Assembly (NCBI RefSeq): GCF_013093415.1
Contig: NZ_JABFBC010000002.1
Coordinates: 62,001 to 126,000, forward strand
Direction of reading: 5' to 3'
Source: Halovulum dunhuangense
GTDB taxonomy: Bacteria; Pseudomonadota; Alphaproteobacteria; Rhodobacterales; Rhodobacteraceae
Length of the DNA: 64,000 nucleotides
Under the pieces are notes generated by a model. It made no database searches, was not told the origin of the DNA, and worked only from the letters and a program-made list of their open reading frames with translations. The first letter of the stretch is position 1. The number at the start of each line of letters is the position of its first letter. Positions 1 to 10,836 of the stretch are shown here, piece by piece. The translations under genes and the position numbers were made by a program.

Positions 1-84
1 GATGGTGAAATCCTGCGCGCTGGCCGCGGTGCCCATCAGCAGCGTCGCCACGGCGAGCGACTTGATGGCTGTCGAAAATTGCAT
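1..84 (-). CDS. dctP: TRAP transporter substrate-binding protein DctP, N-terminal fragment
   Basis: Only the first 28 codons lie in the window and the gene continues leftwards. They encode a typical Sec signal peptide (MQFSTAIKSLAVATLLMGTA, then SAQ), with cleavage expected after the Ala-Ser-Ala region, as for a periplasmic binding protein. A strong ribosome site, AGGAGG, sits 7 bases before the ATG. The gene is 56 bases downstream of dctM on the same strand, the usual place of the binding protein in a TRAP operon. The identification rests on the signal peptide plus this context, because no mature-domain sequence is visible. Confidence 0.75.
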   Translation of the reverse strand, partial: MQFSTAIKSLAVATLLMGTAASAQDFTI

Positions 85-140
85 GTGTCTTCCTCCTGTC
101 GAATGGATGTCTGGTTGTTGTTGGTCTTGTGCCGGGTCCG

Positions 141-1625
141 TCACTGGATGAACCCCGCAAGTCTGGGAACCGTAAGCGAGATCGCCGGGAAGTAGGTGAT
201 CAGGAAGATCACCACCACCTCGACCGCCAGGAACGGCAGGATCGCCTTTGAAATCGTCTCCACCCGCTCGCCCGAGACGGAACTCGCCACGAACAGCACC
301 AGCCCCATCGGCGGCGTCGCCAGCCCCACGGTCAGGTTGACCGACATGATGATGGCGAAATGCACCGGGTGGACGCCGATCTCGACGAAGATGGGGCCAA
401 GGATCGGGCCAAGGATGATGATGGCCGGCCCCGCATCGAGGAACATCCCCACGATGAACAGCAGGATGTTGATGAGGAACAGCAGCATGTAGGGGTTCTC
501 GCTGAGCGAGAGGATGAACTCCGCCAGTTCCTCGGGCGCGTGGCTCAGCGCCACCACCGTCTTGAACGCGACCGCAGCCCCCACCAGCAACAGCACCGTG
601 GACGATCCCAGCGCAGAGCGCATCAGGATCGCCGGCAGGTCCGCCAGCTTCATCGAGCGCAGGATGAAGAACGAGATCAGGATCGCATAGGCCACCGCGA
701 TCACCGACGCCTCGGTCGGGGTGAACACGCCGATCAGGATGCCGCCCAGGATGATCACGGGCGTCTGCAGCGGCACGACGGCGCGCTTGTAGACGATGCG
801 CGCGGGCTCGGACATGCGCTTGCGGGCGGCCGTGAAGATCAGCTCGGAGACGACCGCGAAGCCGATCAGCCCGGCCAGGGGCGGCAGGCTTGCCGTGCCC
901 AGCAGGCTTGCCACCAGCACATGCAGCCCCCAGAGCACGCCGATCATGTTCAGCCGCGCCAGCACCCGCGCGATCAGGTTCTCGGTCGCGCTGATCGTCT
1001 GGTCCTTCTTCACGATCCGCTCGGCCTTGGGCAGGTCGTAGCGGTCCGCCAGAAGCCGGACCATCAGCATCAGGCCGACGCCCACCATGACCCCCGGCAC
1101 GATGCCGGCCAGGAACAGCGCCGCCACCGACTCGCCCATCACATAGGCATAGATGATCATGATGCCCGAGGGCGGGATGATCGGCCCGATCACCGAACTC
1201 GCGGCGGTGATCGCGGCGGCGAACTTGCGGGTATAGCCGTTCTTCTCCATCGCCGGGATCAGCGTGGAACCCAGCGCCGAGGTGTCGGCCACCGCCGAGC
1301 CGGAAAGCCCCGCGAACAGGATCGAGCTCAGGATGTTCACATGCGCAAGCCCGCCGCGCAGGTGGCCCATGATGGCCTGGCTGAACTCCACCAGGCGCAG
1401 CGTTATGCCGCCGCGGTTCATCAGCTCGCCCGCCAGCATGAAGAAGGGCAGCGCCATCAGCGGGAAACTGTCGATCCCGGTGAACACGTTGCGATAGAGC
1501 GTGGCCAGCATCCGCTCCTGCCCGTCGAGGTAGAGCAGCAGGCCGGGTGCTGCCAGCAGCGCGAAGAACACCGGCATCCCGATCATCAGGATGACCAGGA
1601 AAAGGGGAAGGAACCAGATCAGCAT
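141..1625 (-). CDS. dctM: TRAP transporter large permease DctM
   Basis: Large membrane subunit (494 aa) of a tripartite ATP-independent periplasmic transporter, which moves carboxylates or related solutes with a sodium gradient. It is hydrophobic throughout, starts MLIWFLPLFLVILMIGMPVF and carries the conserved SSVIGPIIPPSGIMIIYAYV region near residue 140. Usual DctM proteins are about 425-450 aa; the surplus is an insertion after about residue 190 (from KAERIVKKDQT to about YKRAVVP) that includes two extra hydrophobic stretches. The start ATG overlaps the dctQ stop (TGATG), so the two are translationally coupled. A much longer frame extends upstream, but that part is the antisense-like shadow of dctQ. 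Confidence 0.93.
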   Translation of the reverse strand: MLIWFLPLFLVILMIGMPVFFALLAAPGLLLYLDGQERMLATLYRNVFTGIDSFPLMALPFFMLAGELMNRGGITLRLVEFSQAIMGHLRGGLAHVNILSSILFAGLSGSAVADTSALGSTLIPAMEKNGYTRKFAAAITAASSVIGPIIPPSGIMIIYAYVMGESVAALFLAGIVPGVMVGVGLMLMVRLLADRYDLPKAERIVKKDQTISATENLIARVLARLNMIGVLWGLHVLVASLLGTASLPPLAGLIGFAVVSELIFTAARKRMSEPARIVYKRAVVPLQTPVIILGGILIGVFTPTEASVIAVAYAILISFFILRSMKLADLPAILMRSALGSSTVLLLVGAAVAFKTVVALSHAPEELAEFILSLSENPYMLLFLINILLFIVGMFLDAGPAIIILGPILGPIFVEIGVHPVHFAIIMSVNLTVGLATPPMGLVLFVASSVSGERVETISKAILPFLAVEVVVIFLITYFPAISLTVPRLAGFIQ

Positions 1626-2215
1626 CAGTCGGCCCCCGCGGAAATCATGGCCCGGTCCATCGGCGGCTCGCGCTCGGGATCGAGCAGGGCCACCAGGTTG
1701 CGCAGGATCAGCTCGATGTTGACAAGGAACATCATCACCGATCCCACCACCAGCGCGCCCATCATCCAGGCGCGGCGAAAGGCGATGTCCTCGCCGCCGA
1801 TCAGCGACAGCGGCACCTTGAGCGAGGGCGAGGCGAAACGCCCGCCAAAGCCGGTCATGTCGTTCCAGCCGATGCGGATGGAAATGGCCAGCACCACCGC
1901 CGCCACGAACAGCAGCGACAGGTTCAGGACCAGGCCGGTGATGCGCGGCAGCGCGCGCGGCACCATGTCGATGGCGACGAACCCGCCCCAACGATAGGCC
2001 GAGGGCGCGATCAGCCCGGTCATCCACAGCATCAGGAAACGCGCGCCTTCCTCGGACCAGGCCAGCGCGTTGCCCAGCAGGTAGCGAAAGATCACCTGCG
2101 CCAGGATCGCGCAGACCATCAGGGCAAGCGCGATCCAGGCCAGGTGACGCCCGATCCACAGGTGGACCGAGTTCACGGCGATCAATGCGCGCAGGGGTGC
2201 ATGCAGGACTAGCAC
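1625..2215 (-). CDS. dctQ: TRAP transporter small permease DctQ
   Basis: Small membrane subunit (196 aa) of the TRAP transporter, with four predicted membrane segments. The first is about residues 25-45 and is followed by the family-typical VIFRYLLGNALAWSEEGARF motif. The reading frame opens with GTG at 2215 behind a weak AGGTG; no ATG lies before the first helix, so the GTG is the best start but is not certain. The stop overlaps the dctM start by one base. Order dctQ-dctM-dctP and the promoter with a DeoR-type operator just upstream suggest an inducible uptake operon, substrate unknown. Confidence 0.9.
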   Translation of the reverse strand: MLVLHAPLRALIAVNSVHLWIGRHLAWIALALMVCAILAQVIFRYLLGNALAWSEEGARFLMLWMTGLIAPSAYRWGGFVAIDMVPRALPRITGLVLNLSLLFVAAVVLAISIRIGWNDMTGFGGRFASPSLKVPLSLIGGEDIAFRRAWMMGALVVGSVMMFLVNIELILRNLVALLDPEREPPMDRAMISAGAD

Positions 2216-2278
2216 GGGACTGACACCTATTTTCCCTCCCAGGGGTCGACCCGAGTCTTTTCGCTCAGGCTTCGTTAT

Positions 2279-2313
2279 TTTCGTATGGTCCTAAAAACGA
2301 ACCTTCCTGTCAA
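2279..2313 (-). promoter_or_regulatory. dctQMP promoter with probable DeoR operator
   Basis: Reading the minus strand, TTGACA (2313-2308), a 17-base spacer and GACCAT (2290-2285) form a promoter-like pair about 70 bases upstream of dctQ. Overlapping it on the plus strand are TTTCGT (2279-2284) and AAAACGAA (2294-2301), with 15 bases between their first positions. The same two half-sites with the same offset occur at 3139-3162 before the deoR gene. A further TTCGTTA lies at 2271-2277. Binding of the neighbouring DeoR protein is inferred. Confidence 0.6.
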
Positions 2314-2318
2314 GCGAT

Positions 2319-3104
2319 TCACGCGCTGCGCGCCGCCACCTCCGACTCGCGCTTCAGCTCGACCAGCTCCACGCCGGCGGCCGCGCAGGCCGCGCGCACC
2401 GTGGCCGAGGGGCAGATATCCGTCACGATGGCGGACAGCTCCCCAAGCGGCGCGATCCGCACCGGCGCGCTGGCGTCGAACTTGGCCCCGTCCACCAGCA
2501 GCACCACGCGGCGGGCATGCTGCATCATCGCGCGCGCGACCATCACCTGGTCCAGGTCGTAATCCATCAGCGTGCCGTCCGGCCCCACCGCCGCCGCCCC
2601 GATCAGCGCCACGTCGGCGCTGAACTGGCCGATGAAGGACACCGCGCCCGCACCCACCACGGACCCGTCCGCAGGCCGCACAACGCCGCCTGCCACGATC
2701 GTGGTCAGCCCCGGTATCTGCCTGGTAATGTTGGCGATATTCACGCTGTCGGCGATCACCGTCAGCCCCGCCACCTGCCCCATGGCGCGGGCCGCCGCCT
2801 CGGTCGTGGTGCCGGCGTTCAGGAACACCGTCTGCCCGGGGCGCAGCATCGCCGCCGCCGCGGCCCCGATGGCCTGCTTCTCGCGCGCGGCGATGCCCGC
2901 CCGCGTCCCGTAGTCCAGATAGGCGCTGCCCGCCCGCAGGCTTGCCCCGCCATGGAAGCGGGTGACAAGCCCCTCCTCCTCCAGCAGGCGCAGATCCTTG
3001 CGCACGGTCTGCGGCGTGATCGACAGGCGCCGCGCCAGGTCGTCCACCAGGACGCGACCCTGTTGGCGGGCAAGGGCAAGGATGGTTTCCTGGCGTGCGA
3101 TCAC
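2319..3104 (-). CDS. DeoR/GlpR-family transcriptional regulator
   Basis: A DeoR-type repressor of 261 aa from the preferred start. The N-terminal helix-turn-helix reads VDDLARRLSITPQTVRKDL, followed by the DeoR C-terminal sensor domain, which resembles sugar-phosphate isomerases and includes FLNAGTTTEAAARAM. I chose the GTG at 3104 (IARQETILALARQQG) because AAGGAG lies 9 bases before it; the upstream ATG at 3128 would add eight atypical residues and lacks a ribosome site. The gene precedes the TRAP operon on the same strand, and its own promoter holds a perfect inverted repeat. It probably represses itself and the transporter in response to a phosphorylated metabolite (known family behaviour, not shown here). 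Confidence 0.88.
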   Translation of the reverse strand: MIARQETILALARQQGRVLVDDLARRLSITPQTVRKDLRLLEEEGLVTRFHGGASLRAGSAYLDYGTRAGIAAREKQAIGAAAAAMLRPGQTVFLNAGTTTEAAARAMGQVAGLTVIADSVNIANITRQIPGLTTIVAGGVVRPADGSVVGAGAVSFIGQFSADVALIGAAAVGPDGTLMDYDLDQVMVARAMMQHARRVVLLVDGAKFDASAPVRIAPLGELSAIVTDICPSATVRAACAAAGVELVELKRESEVAARSA

Positions 3105-3138
3105 GGGCGAGACTCCTTCAGGGCCCATGGTTCACCAG

Positions 3139-3162
3139 TTTCGTTTTCCTGTCAAAACGAAA
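3139..3162. promoter_or_regulatory. Perfect inverted repeat at the deoR promoter (probable autoregulatory operator)
   Basis: TTTCGTTTT (3139-3147) and AAAACGAAA (3154-3162) are exact reverse complements separated by six bases. A minus-strand TTGACA (3155-3150) sits inside the repeat, and AACCAT lies 17 bases beyond it, giving the same -35/spacer/-10 arrangement as the dctQ promoter. A repressor bound here would cover the -35 box. This promoter geometry also favours the GTG start at 3104 over the ATG at 3128. Confidence 0.7.
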
Positions 3163-3437
3163 ATCACCCTGCGGCATCCGGGCACCCTTGCGACTCGGCG
3201 GCAAAACTGAAAGTTTCCGATCGGAAACCGGCGCCCGCGCCGGCGGCGGGCAGAAACAGCGGGCTTGGGATACTCGACACGCATGACCAGACAGGGATCG
3301 CACCGCGCGGGCCGGGCCGGCGCGGTCACAGGCATCGGCACCGGCACCGGTATCGGCAACGGGCGGACGAAGGCACCCCCTTCTCAATCCCCCATGCCCG
3401 CGCCTATGATCCCGGACACAAAGGGACGGAGCCAGAC
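3163..3437. other. Divergent intergenic region between deoR and gcvT
   Basis: No credible gene lies here. A perfect 16-base palindrome, GTTTCCGATCGGAAAC, occupies 3213-3228 and could be an operator. Further right is a run of imperfect CGGCAC/CGGTAT units (about 3330-3362). I looked for a glycine riboswitch, expected before gcvT in many bacteria, and did not find its conserved core. The gcvT ribosome site is the weak GGACGGAGCC before the ATG at 3438. Confidence 0.5.
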
Positions 3438-4529
3438 ATGACCCAGCGCACGCCGCTATACGAGCTGCACCTGGAGCTTGGCGCAAGGATGGTCGCGTTC
3501 GCGGGCTGGGAGATGCCTGTCAGCTACCCGCTGGGCGTGATGGGCGAACACGCCGCCGCGCGCGGGAAGGCGGCGCTTTTCGATGTCAGCCACATGGCGC
3601 AGGTCGAACTCCGCGGCGATGGGGCGGCCCGCGCGCTCGAGGCGCTGGTGCCCGCCAGCATCGCGGCCCTGCCCGAGGGCAAGGCGCGCTACACCTTCTT
3701 CACCGACGCGCAGGGCGGCATCCTCGACGACCTGATCGTGTCGAACGCGGGCGACCATCTCTACATGGTGGTGAACGCCGCGCGCCGCGACCACGACATC
3801 CCCTACATGCGCGCCAATGTCCCCGCCCCCATCGAGATCATCGAGCGGACGGACCTGGCGCTGATCGCGCTCCAGGGTCCGCTGGCCGAGGGGATCATGG
3901 CGCCGCTGGTGCCCCAGGCGGCGGCGCTGAAATTCATGGAAACCTGCACCGCCACCCTGGACGGCGTGGCCCTGCGCGTCTCGCGGCTGGGCTACACCGG
4001 CGAGGATGGCTACGAGATCTCTGTCCCCGCGGGGCAGGCCGCGGCGCTTGCCCGCCGCCTGCTGGCCCATGAGGGCGTGGAACCCGCGGGCCTTGGCGCG
4101 CGCGACAGCCTGCGGCTCGAGGCGGGGCTCTGCCTTTACGGCAACGACATCGACGCGACCACCTCGCCCATCGAGGCGGGGCTGGGCTGGGCGATCCAGA
4201 AGCGCCGGCGCGAGGAAGGCGGCTTTCCCGGCGCCGGGCGCATCCTGCGCGAGATCGCGGACGGCCCGGCCCGCAAGCTGGTCGGCCTGCGCCCCGAGGG
4301 CCGCGCCCCCGCCCGCGCCGGCACCGAAGTCGCCGACGCCGACGGCCGCATCATCGGCCATGTGACCAGCGGCGGCTTCGGCCCCACCCTGGGCGGCCCC
4401 GTGTCCATGGGCTATGTCGAGACGGGCCACGCCGCCCCCGGCACGCCCATATCGCTGATCGTTCGCGGCAAGGCCCTGCCGGGCCATGTCGCATCCCTTC
4501 CCTTCGTCCCCCACACCTACAAGCGCTGA
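3438..4529 (+). CDS. gcvT: Glycine cleavage system T protein (aminomethyltransferase)
   Basis: GcvT (363 aa) transfers the methylene group from the aminomethyl-lipoyl arm of GcvH to tetrahydrofolate, releasing ammonia. The N-terminal folate-binding domain contains LFDVSHMAQVELRG and GGILDDLIV, whose aspartates (97/98) correspond to the catalytic region. The sequence LGYTGEDGYEI and the C-terminal barrel (RKLVGLRPEGRAPAR) are also typical. The length matches the family. It is the first gene of a gcvT-gcvH-gcvP operon, ending 12 bases before gcvH. The ATG at 3438 fits the family's N-terminus (TPLYELHLELGARMVAFAGW); the long in-frame extension upstream has no protein character. Confidence 0.97.
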   Translation: MTQRTPLYELHLELGARMVAFAGWEMPVSYPLGVMGEHAAARGKAALFDVSHMAQVELRGDGAARALEALVPASIAALPEGKARYTFFTDAQGGILDDLIVSNAGDHLYMVVNAARRDHDIPYMRANVPAPIEIIERTDLALIALQGPLAEGIMAPLVPQAAALKFMETCTATLDGVALRVSRLGYTGEDGYEISVPAGQAAALARRLLAHEGVEPAGLGARDSLRLEAGLCLYGNDIDATTSPIEAGLGWAIQKRRREEGGFPGAGRILREIADGPARKLVGLRPEGRAPARAGTEVADADGRIIGHVTSGGFGPTLGGPVSMGYVETGHAAPGTPISLIVRGKALPGHVASLPFVPHTYKR

Positions 4530-4541
4530 GCGGAGCATCCC

Positions 4542-4907
4542 ATGGCGATCTACTACACCGAAGAACACGAATGGCTGGACGTTGACGGCGACATCGCCAC
4601 CGTCGGCATCACCGAACACGCCGCCGAGCAGCTGGGCGAGGTCGTCTATGTCGAGCTGAAGGAAGTCGGCGAAAGCTTCGACAAGGGCGACGAGATGGGC
4701 GTCGTCGAAAGCGTCAAGGCCGCCTCCGAGATCTATGCCCCGGTCACGGGCGAGATCATCGAGGTGAACGACAGCCTGAGCGACGCCCCCGCCCAGGTGA
4801 ACGACAGCCCCGAAAGCGACGCCTGGTTCTACAAGATCCGCATCTCGGACGAGGCGGAGCTTGAGGAACTGATGGACGAAGCCGCCTACAAGCTGCTGAT
4901 TTCCTGA
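4542..4907 (+). CDS. gcvH: Glycine cleavage system H protein
   Basis: Lipoyl carrier protein of 121 aa that shuttles the aminomethyl group between GcvP and GcvT. The lipoylated lysine is K59 in ESVKAASEIYAPVTGEI, the standard lipoyl hairpin. The N-terminus YYTEEHEWLDVDG and the acidic C-terminus (SDEAELEELMDEAAYKLL) are characteristic. It lies between gcvT and gcvP in the same transcription unit. Confidence 0.98.
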   Translation: MAIYYTEEHEWLDVDGDIATVGITEHAAEQLGEVVYVELKEVGESFDKGDEMGVVESVKAASEIYAPVTGEIIEVNDSLSDAPAQVNDSPESDAWFYKIRISDEAELEELMDEAAYKLLIS

Positions 4908-4934
4908 GCCGATCCCGGCATCCAGAGGACCGCA

Positions 4935-7790
<2,856 letters not shown>

Positions 7791-7797
7791 CCCCGAA

Positions 7798-7824
7798 CCC
7801 CCGCGCCACGACCCGGCGCGGGGG
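7798..7824 (+). terminator. Terminator-like hairpin after gcvP
   Basis: A 10-base perfect stem, CCCCCGCGCC/GGCGCGGGGG, with a 7-base loop starts 7 bases after the gcvP stop. No long U-tract follows (CCTTCGCGG), which is common in this GC range. It separates gcvTHP from the sugar kinase gene. Confidence 0.7.
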
Positions 7825-7897
7825 CCTTCGCGGTTGACACGCGGGCCCCGCCTGCTGTTTCCCTGCCCCGACACGAAGCATTGGATCGGCACAGCCC

Positions 7898-8842
7898 ATG
7901 ATCATCGTCGGCGGCGAGAACCTCATCGACTTCATCCAGGACGCCCCCGATGGCGGCCACCCCGCCTATCGCGCGGTGCCCGGCGGCGCGCCCTTCAACG
8001 TGGCCAAGGCCATCGCCCGGCAGGACGTGGCCATGGGCTACCTGACCCCGTTTTCCACCGACACGCTGGGCCGCCAGCTTCAGGCGGACCTGCTGGCGAA
8101 CCCCCGCGCGCAGGCGCTGCACACCCCCTCGGACCGGCCGACCTCGCTGGCGGTCGTCTCGCTCGAACAGGGCCAGGCCCGCTACCAGTTCTACCGCGAA
8201 CGCACGGCCGAACGGGACGTGACCCCCGAAAGCCTGCGCGCAGCCCTGCCCGTAGCACCCTCCGCCTTCTTCGTGGGCTCCCTCGCCGTCACCGACGGCC
8301 CCGACGCCGAGGCCTGGGCCGGGCTTTTCCGCGACCTTTCGCAGGCGGGCACCTTCACCGCGCTCGACCCCAACATCCGCGCGGCCTTCATCCATGACCG
8401 CGCGGGCTATCTGGCCCGGCTCGAGACGCTGATCGCCACCGCCGACCTGATCAAGATGTCCGACGAGGATATCGCCTGGCTGGCCCCCGGCCAGGATCCC
8501 CGGGCGGCGCTGCGCGCCATCGCCGGGCGCAGCCGCGCCGGGCTGGTCGTTCTGACCCTGGGCGCGAAGGGCGCCTTCGGCATCACCCGCTCGGGCGAGA
8601 TCGAGGTGCCCCCCCACCCGGTCCCGAAACTGGTCGACACGGTCGGCGCCGGCGACACCTTCATGGGAACGCTGATCGCCCAGTGCCACCACGAGGGCTG
8701 GCTCCGCCGCGGCGCGCTCGACGCGCTGACGCCGGACCAGGCCCGCCTGCTGATGCGCCGCGCGGCGGCCGCTGCGGCCATCAACTGCGGCCGCGCCGGC
8801 TGCAACCCGCCCAGCCTTTCGGAGCTGCGGGCGGCGCTGTAG
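7898..8842 (+). CDS. PfkB-family carbohydrate kinase (probable fructokinase)
   Basis: Ribokinase/PfkB-fold kinase of 314 aa. The N-terminal substrate region reads GGENLIDFIQ, with GGAPFNVAKA at about residue 28, and the C-terminal signature DTVGAGDTFMG holds the catalytic aspartate. The family phosphorylates sugars with ATP, and this subgroup is usually annotated fructokinase; the sugar cannot be proved from sequence. TTGACA at 7834 could be part of a promoter, but no good -10 box is visible. The gene converges on tRNA-Leu, whose 3' end lies 10 bases away. Confidence 0.88.
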   Translation: MIIVGGENLIDFIQDAPDGGHPAYRAVPGGAPFNVAKAIARQDVAMGYLTPFSTDTLGRQLQADLLANPRAQALHTPSDRPTSLAVVSLEQGQARYQFYRERTAERDVTPESLRAALPVAPSAFFVGSLAVTDGPDAEAWAGLFRDLSQAGTFTALDPNIRAAFIHDRAGYLARLETLIATADLIKMSDEDIAWLAPGQDPRAALRAIAGRSRAGLVVLTLGAKGAFGITRSGEIEVPPHPVPKLVDTVGAGDTFMGTLIAQCHHEGWLRRGALDALTPDQARLLMRRAAAAAAINCGRAGCNPPSLSELRAAL

Positions 8843-8851
8843 GGTTCTGGC

Positions 8852-8936
8852 TGGTACCCGAGGTCGGACTCGAACCGACAAGCCTTGCGGCGGGGGATTT
8901 TGAATCCCCTGTGTCTACCAATTCCACCACTCGGGC
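8852..8936 (-). tRNA. tRNA-Leu(CAA)
   Basis: On the minus strand the acceptor stem GCCCGAG pairs with CTCGGGT, followed by an encoded CCA. The anticodon stem GGGGA/TCCCC encloses the loop TTCAAAA, giving anticodon CAA (Leu, codon UUG). A long variable arm, as in class II tRNAs, and the T-loop GGTTCGAGTCC are present. The gene is 85 nt with CCA. Confidence 0.97.
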
Positions 8937-9146
8937 ATCTGGACGAGATGTCGGCTACCATGAGATTCCGAACCGCGCCAGACCGAATCTTCGCCGCGCC
9001 GGAAGCGGGGGATGTCGGGCAGACTGCCATACGCTTGCCATACACTTTCCAGACGCCTTCCATACCGCCTGGCCGCGCCGCTTAGCCCTCTTGACCCGGG
9101 CGCATCGACATGGTCCGTGAGGTCGGGAATCTGGCAGGGGAACCCG

Positions 9147-9725
9147 ATGTTCCGACGGATCTATGACATGACCTTGCGGCTGGCAGAGGGGCGCTATGCG
9201 CTGCCGGCGCTGGCGGCGGTGGCCTTCGTGGAAAGCTCGGTCTTTCCGATCCCGCCCCATGTCATGATGCTGCCGATGATCCTCGCCACCCCTCACCGCG
9301 CCTGGACCATCGCGCTGGTCACGACGCTTGCCTCGGTGGCGGGCGGGGCGCTGGGCTACTGGATCGGCGCCGTCCTGTTCGAGTCGGTGGGCCAGCCGGT
9401 GCTGGACTTCTACGGCAAGGGCGCAGAGTTCGACGCATTCGCCTTGCGTTTCAACGACTTCGGCGCCTGGGCCGTGCTGATGGCGGGGATCACGCCCTTC
9501 CCCTACAAGGTCATCACCATCGCCTCGGGCGCGACCGGGCTCGACTTCGGGGTGTTCATGGCCAGCTCGATCGTGGCGCGCGGCTTCATCTTCTTCCTGC
9601 TCGCCGCGATCCTGTGGAAGTTCGGCCCCCCCGTCCGCGCGCTGGTCGAGCGGCGCTTCGGGCTGATGACCACGCTGTTCTTCGTGATCCTGCTGGGCGG
9701 CTTCGCCCTGGTGAGGTGGCTGTGA
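9147..9725 (+). CDS. YqaA/DedA-type membrane protein (VTT domain)
   Basis: Small integral membrane protein (192 aa) of the YqaA branch of the DedA/VTT superfamily. The characteristic ESSVFPIPPHVMMLPMILA lies at about residues 28-46, followed by re-entrant and transmembrane segments. DedA-family proteins take part in membrane lipid handling and envelope homeostasis; the exact role of this branch is not settled. The ATG at 9147 follows GGCAGGGGA; the longer upstream frame is not protein-like. Its stop overlaps the GTG start of dsbB (GTGA), so the two are co-translated. Confidence 0.88.
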   Translation: MFRRIYDMTLRLAEGRYALPALAAVAFVESSVFPIPPHVMMLPMILATPHRAWTIALVTTLASVAGGALGYWIGAVLFESVGQPVLDFYGKGAEFDAFALRFNDFGAWAVLMAGITPFPYKVITIASGATGLDFGVFMASSIVARGFIFFLLAAILWKFGPPVRALVERRFGLMTTLFFVILLGGFALVRWL

Positions 9726-10207
9726 GCGCCCGGTCCCTGATGCTCCTGGCAGCCGCCGGCTCGGCCGCGCTGATGCTGGGCGCGCTGGGCTTCCAGTACC
9801 TGGGCGACCTCGCGCCCTGCAAGCTGTGCTACTGGCAGCGCTATCCCCATGTCGCAGCGATCGGCGCGGGCGCCGTCGCCCTGGTCGCGCCCCTCGTGCT
9901 GGTGGCGCTTTTCGGCGCGCTGGCCGCGGCCACCACCGCCGGGATCGGCGTCTACCATGTCGGCGTCGAGCAGCGCTGGTGGGAAGGTCCGAACACCTGC
10001 ACCTCAAGCGGGACCGCGGGCCTCAGCCCGTCGGAGTTGCTGGACCAGATCCTTGCCGCCCCGGTGATCCGCTGCGACGAGATCGCGTGGGATTTCATGG
10101 GGCTATCCATGGCGGGCTGGAACGCGCTGATATCGGCCGCCCTTGCCGCGCTGTGGCTGCTGGCCGCCTGGAAGGCGGCTCAGGCGTCCAGTTCCGCATC
10201 CCAGTAG
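9722..10207 (+). CDS. dsbB: Disulfide bond formation protein B
   Basis: Inner-membrane quinone reductase (161 aa) that reoxidises periplasmic DsbA. The first redox pair is in APCKLCYWQRYPH (CxxC) after the first membrane helix. The second pair is the cysteine of NTCTSSG together with that of VIRCDE in the second periplasmic loop. Four membrane segments are evident. The start is a GTG at 9722, overlapping the previous stop by four bases. The 3' end overlaps the convergent HNH nuclease gene by 28 bases. Confidence 0.92.
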   Translation: MSARSLMLLAAAGSAALMLGALGFQYLGDLAPCKLCYWQRYPHVAAIGAGAVALVAPLVLVALFGALAAATTAGIGVYHVGVEQRWWEGPNTCTSSGTAGLSPSELLDQILAAPVIRCDEIAWDFMGLSMAGWNALISAALAALWLLAAWKAAQASSSASQ

Positions 10208-10764
10208 AGGAAGTCCATCCAGCTGTCATGCAGGTGGTTGGGCGGGAACTTGCGCCCGATATTCTGCAATTCGCCCGGGCTCGGCTCTTGCGGGGGCTTG
10301 CGCAGGCGCATGCCCGCCTGGCGCAGCGTCTTCGATCCCTTGTGCAGGTTGCACGGCCCGCAGGCGGCGACCACGTTGTCCCAGGTCGTGCGCCCGCCAC
10401 GCGCGCGCGGCAGCACATGGTCAAAGGTCATCTCTCCGCGCGAGCCGCAATACTGGCAGGCGAACTCGTCGCGCAGGAACAGGTTGAACCGGGTAAAGGC
10501 GGCATGCCGGGCGGGGCGCACATAATCCTTGAGAACCACGACGGACGGAATGCGGATCTCCATCGAGGGAGAACGCACAACCTCGTCGTATTCCGAGATC
10601 ACCACCACCCGGTCGAGAAAGGCCGCCTTCACCGCCTCCTGCCAGGGCCAGAGCGACAGCGGCATGTAGGACAGCGGCCGGTAATCGGCGTTCAGCACCA
10701 GCGCCGGGCGGTCCCGCGCGCCTGCCGGCTGACGTATGAAACTCGGTTGAGGTGCGATCTGCAT
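10180..10764 (-). CDS. HNH endonuclease family protein
   Basis: A 194-aa protein with a C-terminal HNH nuclease domain. FACQYCGSRGEMTFDHVLP supplies the first CxxC and the DH catalytic pair. It is followed by RGGRTTWDNVVAACGPCNLHKG with the asparagine, the second CxxC and the last histidine. The N-terminal part (LVLNADYRPLSYMPLSLWPW) is the conserved extension of a widespread housekeeping-type HNH family of unknown role. The ATG at 10764 follows AGGGGA; upstream residues in the frame are not conserved-looking. It is tail-to-tail with dsbB. Nothing here indicates restriction-modification or a mobile intron. Confidence 0.88.
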   Translation of the reverse strand: MQIAPQPSFIRQPAGARDRPALVLNADYRPLSYMPLSLWPWQEAVKAAFLDRVVVISEYDEVVRSPSMEIRIPSVVVLKDYVRPARHAAFTRFNLFLRDEFACQYCGSRGEMTFDHVLPRARGGRTTWDNVVAACGPCNLHKGSKTLRQAGMRLRKPPQEPSPGELQNIGRKFPPNHLHDSWMDFLYWDAELDA

Positions 10765-10836
10765 GGCGACTCGTTCCCCTGTCCTGCCCGGCCCTTCCCG
10801 ACACTGGCGGACGGGACGCGCCCGCCCCACTAGTTG

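Noticed and set aside
3163-3437. Glycine riboswitch upstream of gcvT
   Set aside because: GACGAAGGCACCCC near 3363 superficially recalls the riboswitch core, but the conserved pairing and the full core are missing. A covariance-model search would settle it.
7834-7862. TTGACA before the PfkB kinase gene as a promoter
   Set aside because: The -35 match is good, but the bases 17 nt downstream (GTTTCC) are not a convincing -10 box, so no feature was called.
10180-10764. HNH protein as part of a mobile intron or restriction system
   Set aside because: There is no intron structure, methylase or transposase nearby, and the protein belongs to a widespread stand-alone HNH group in an ordinary gene neighbourhood.
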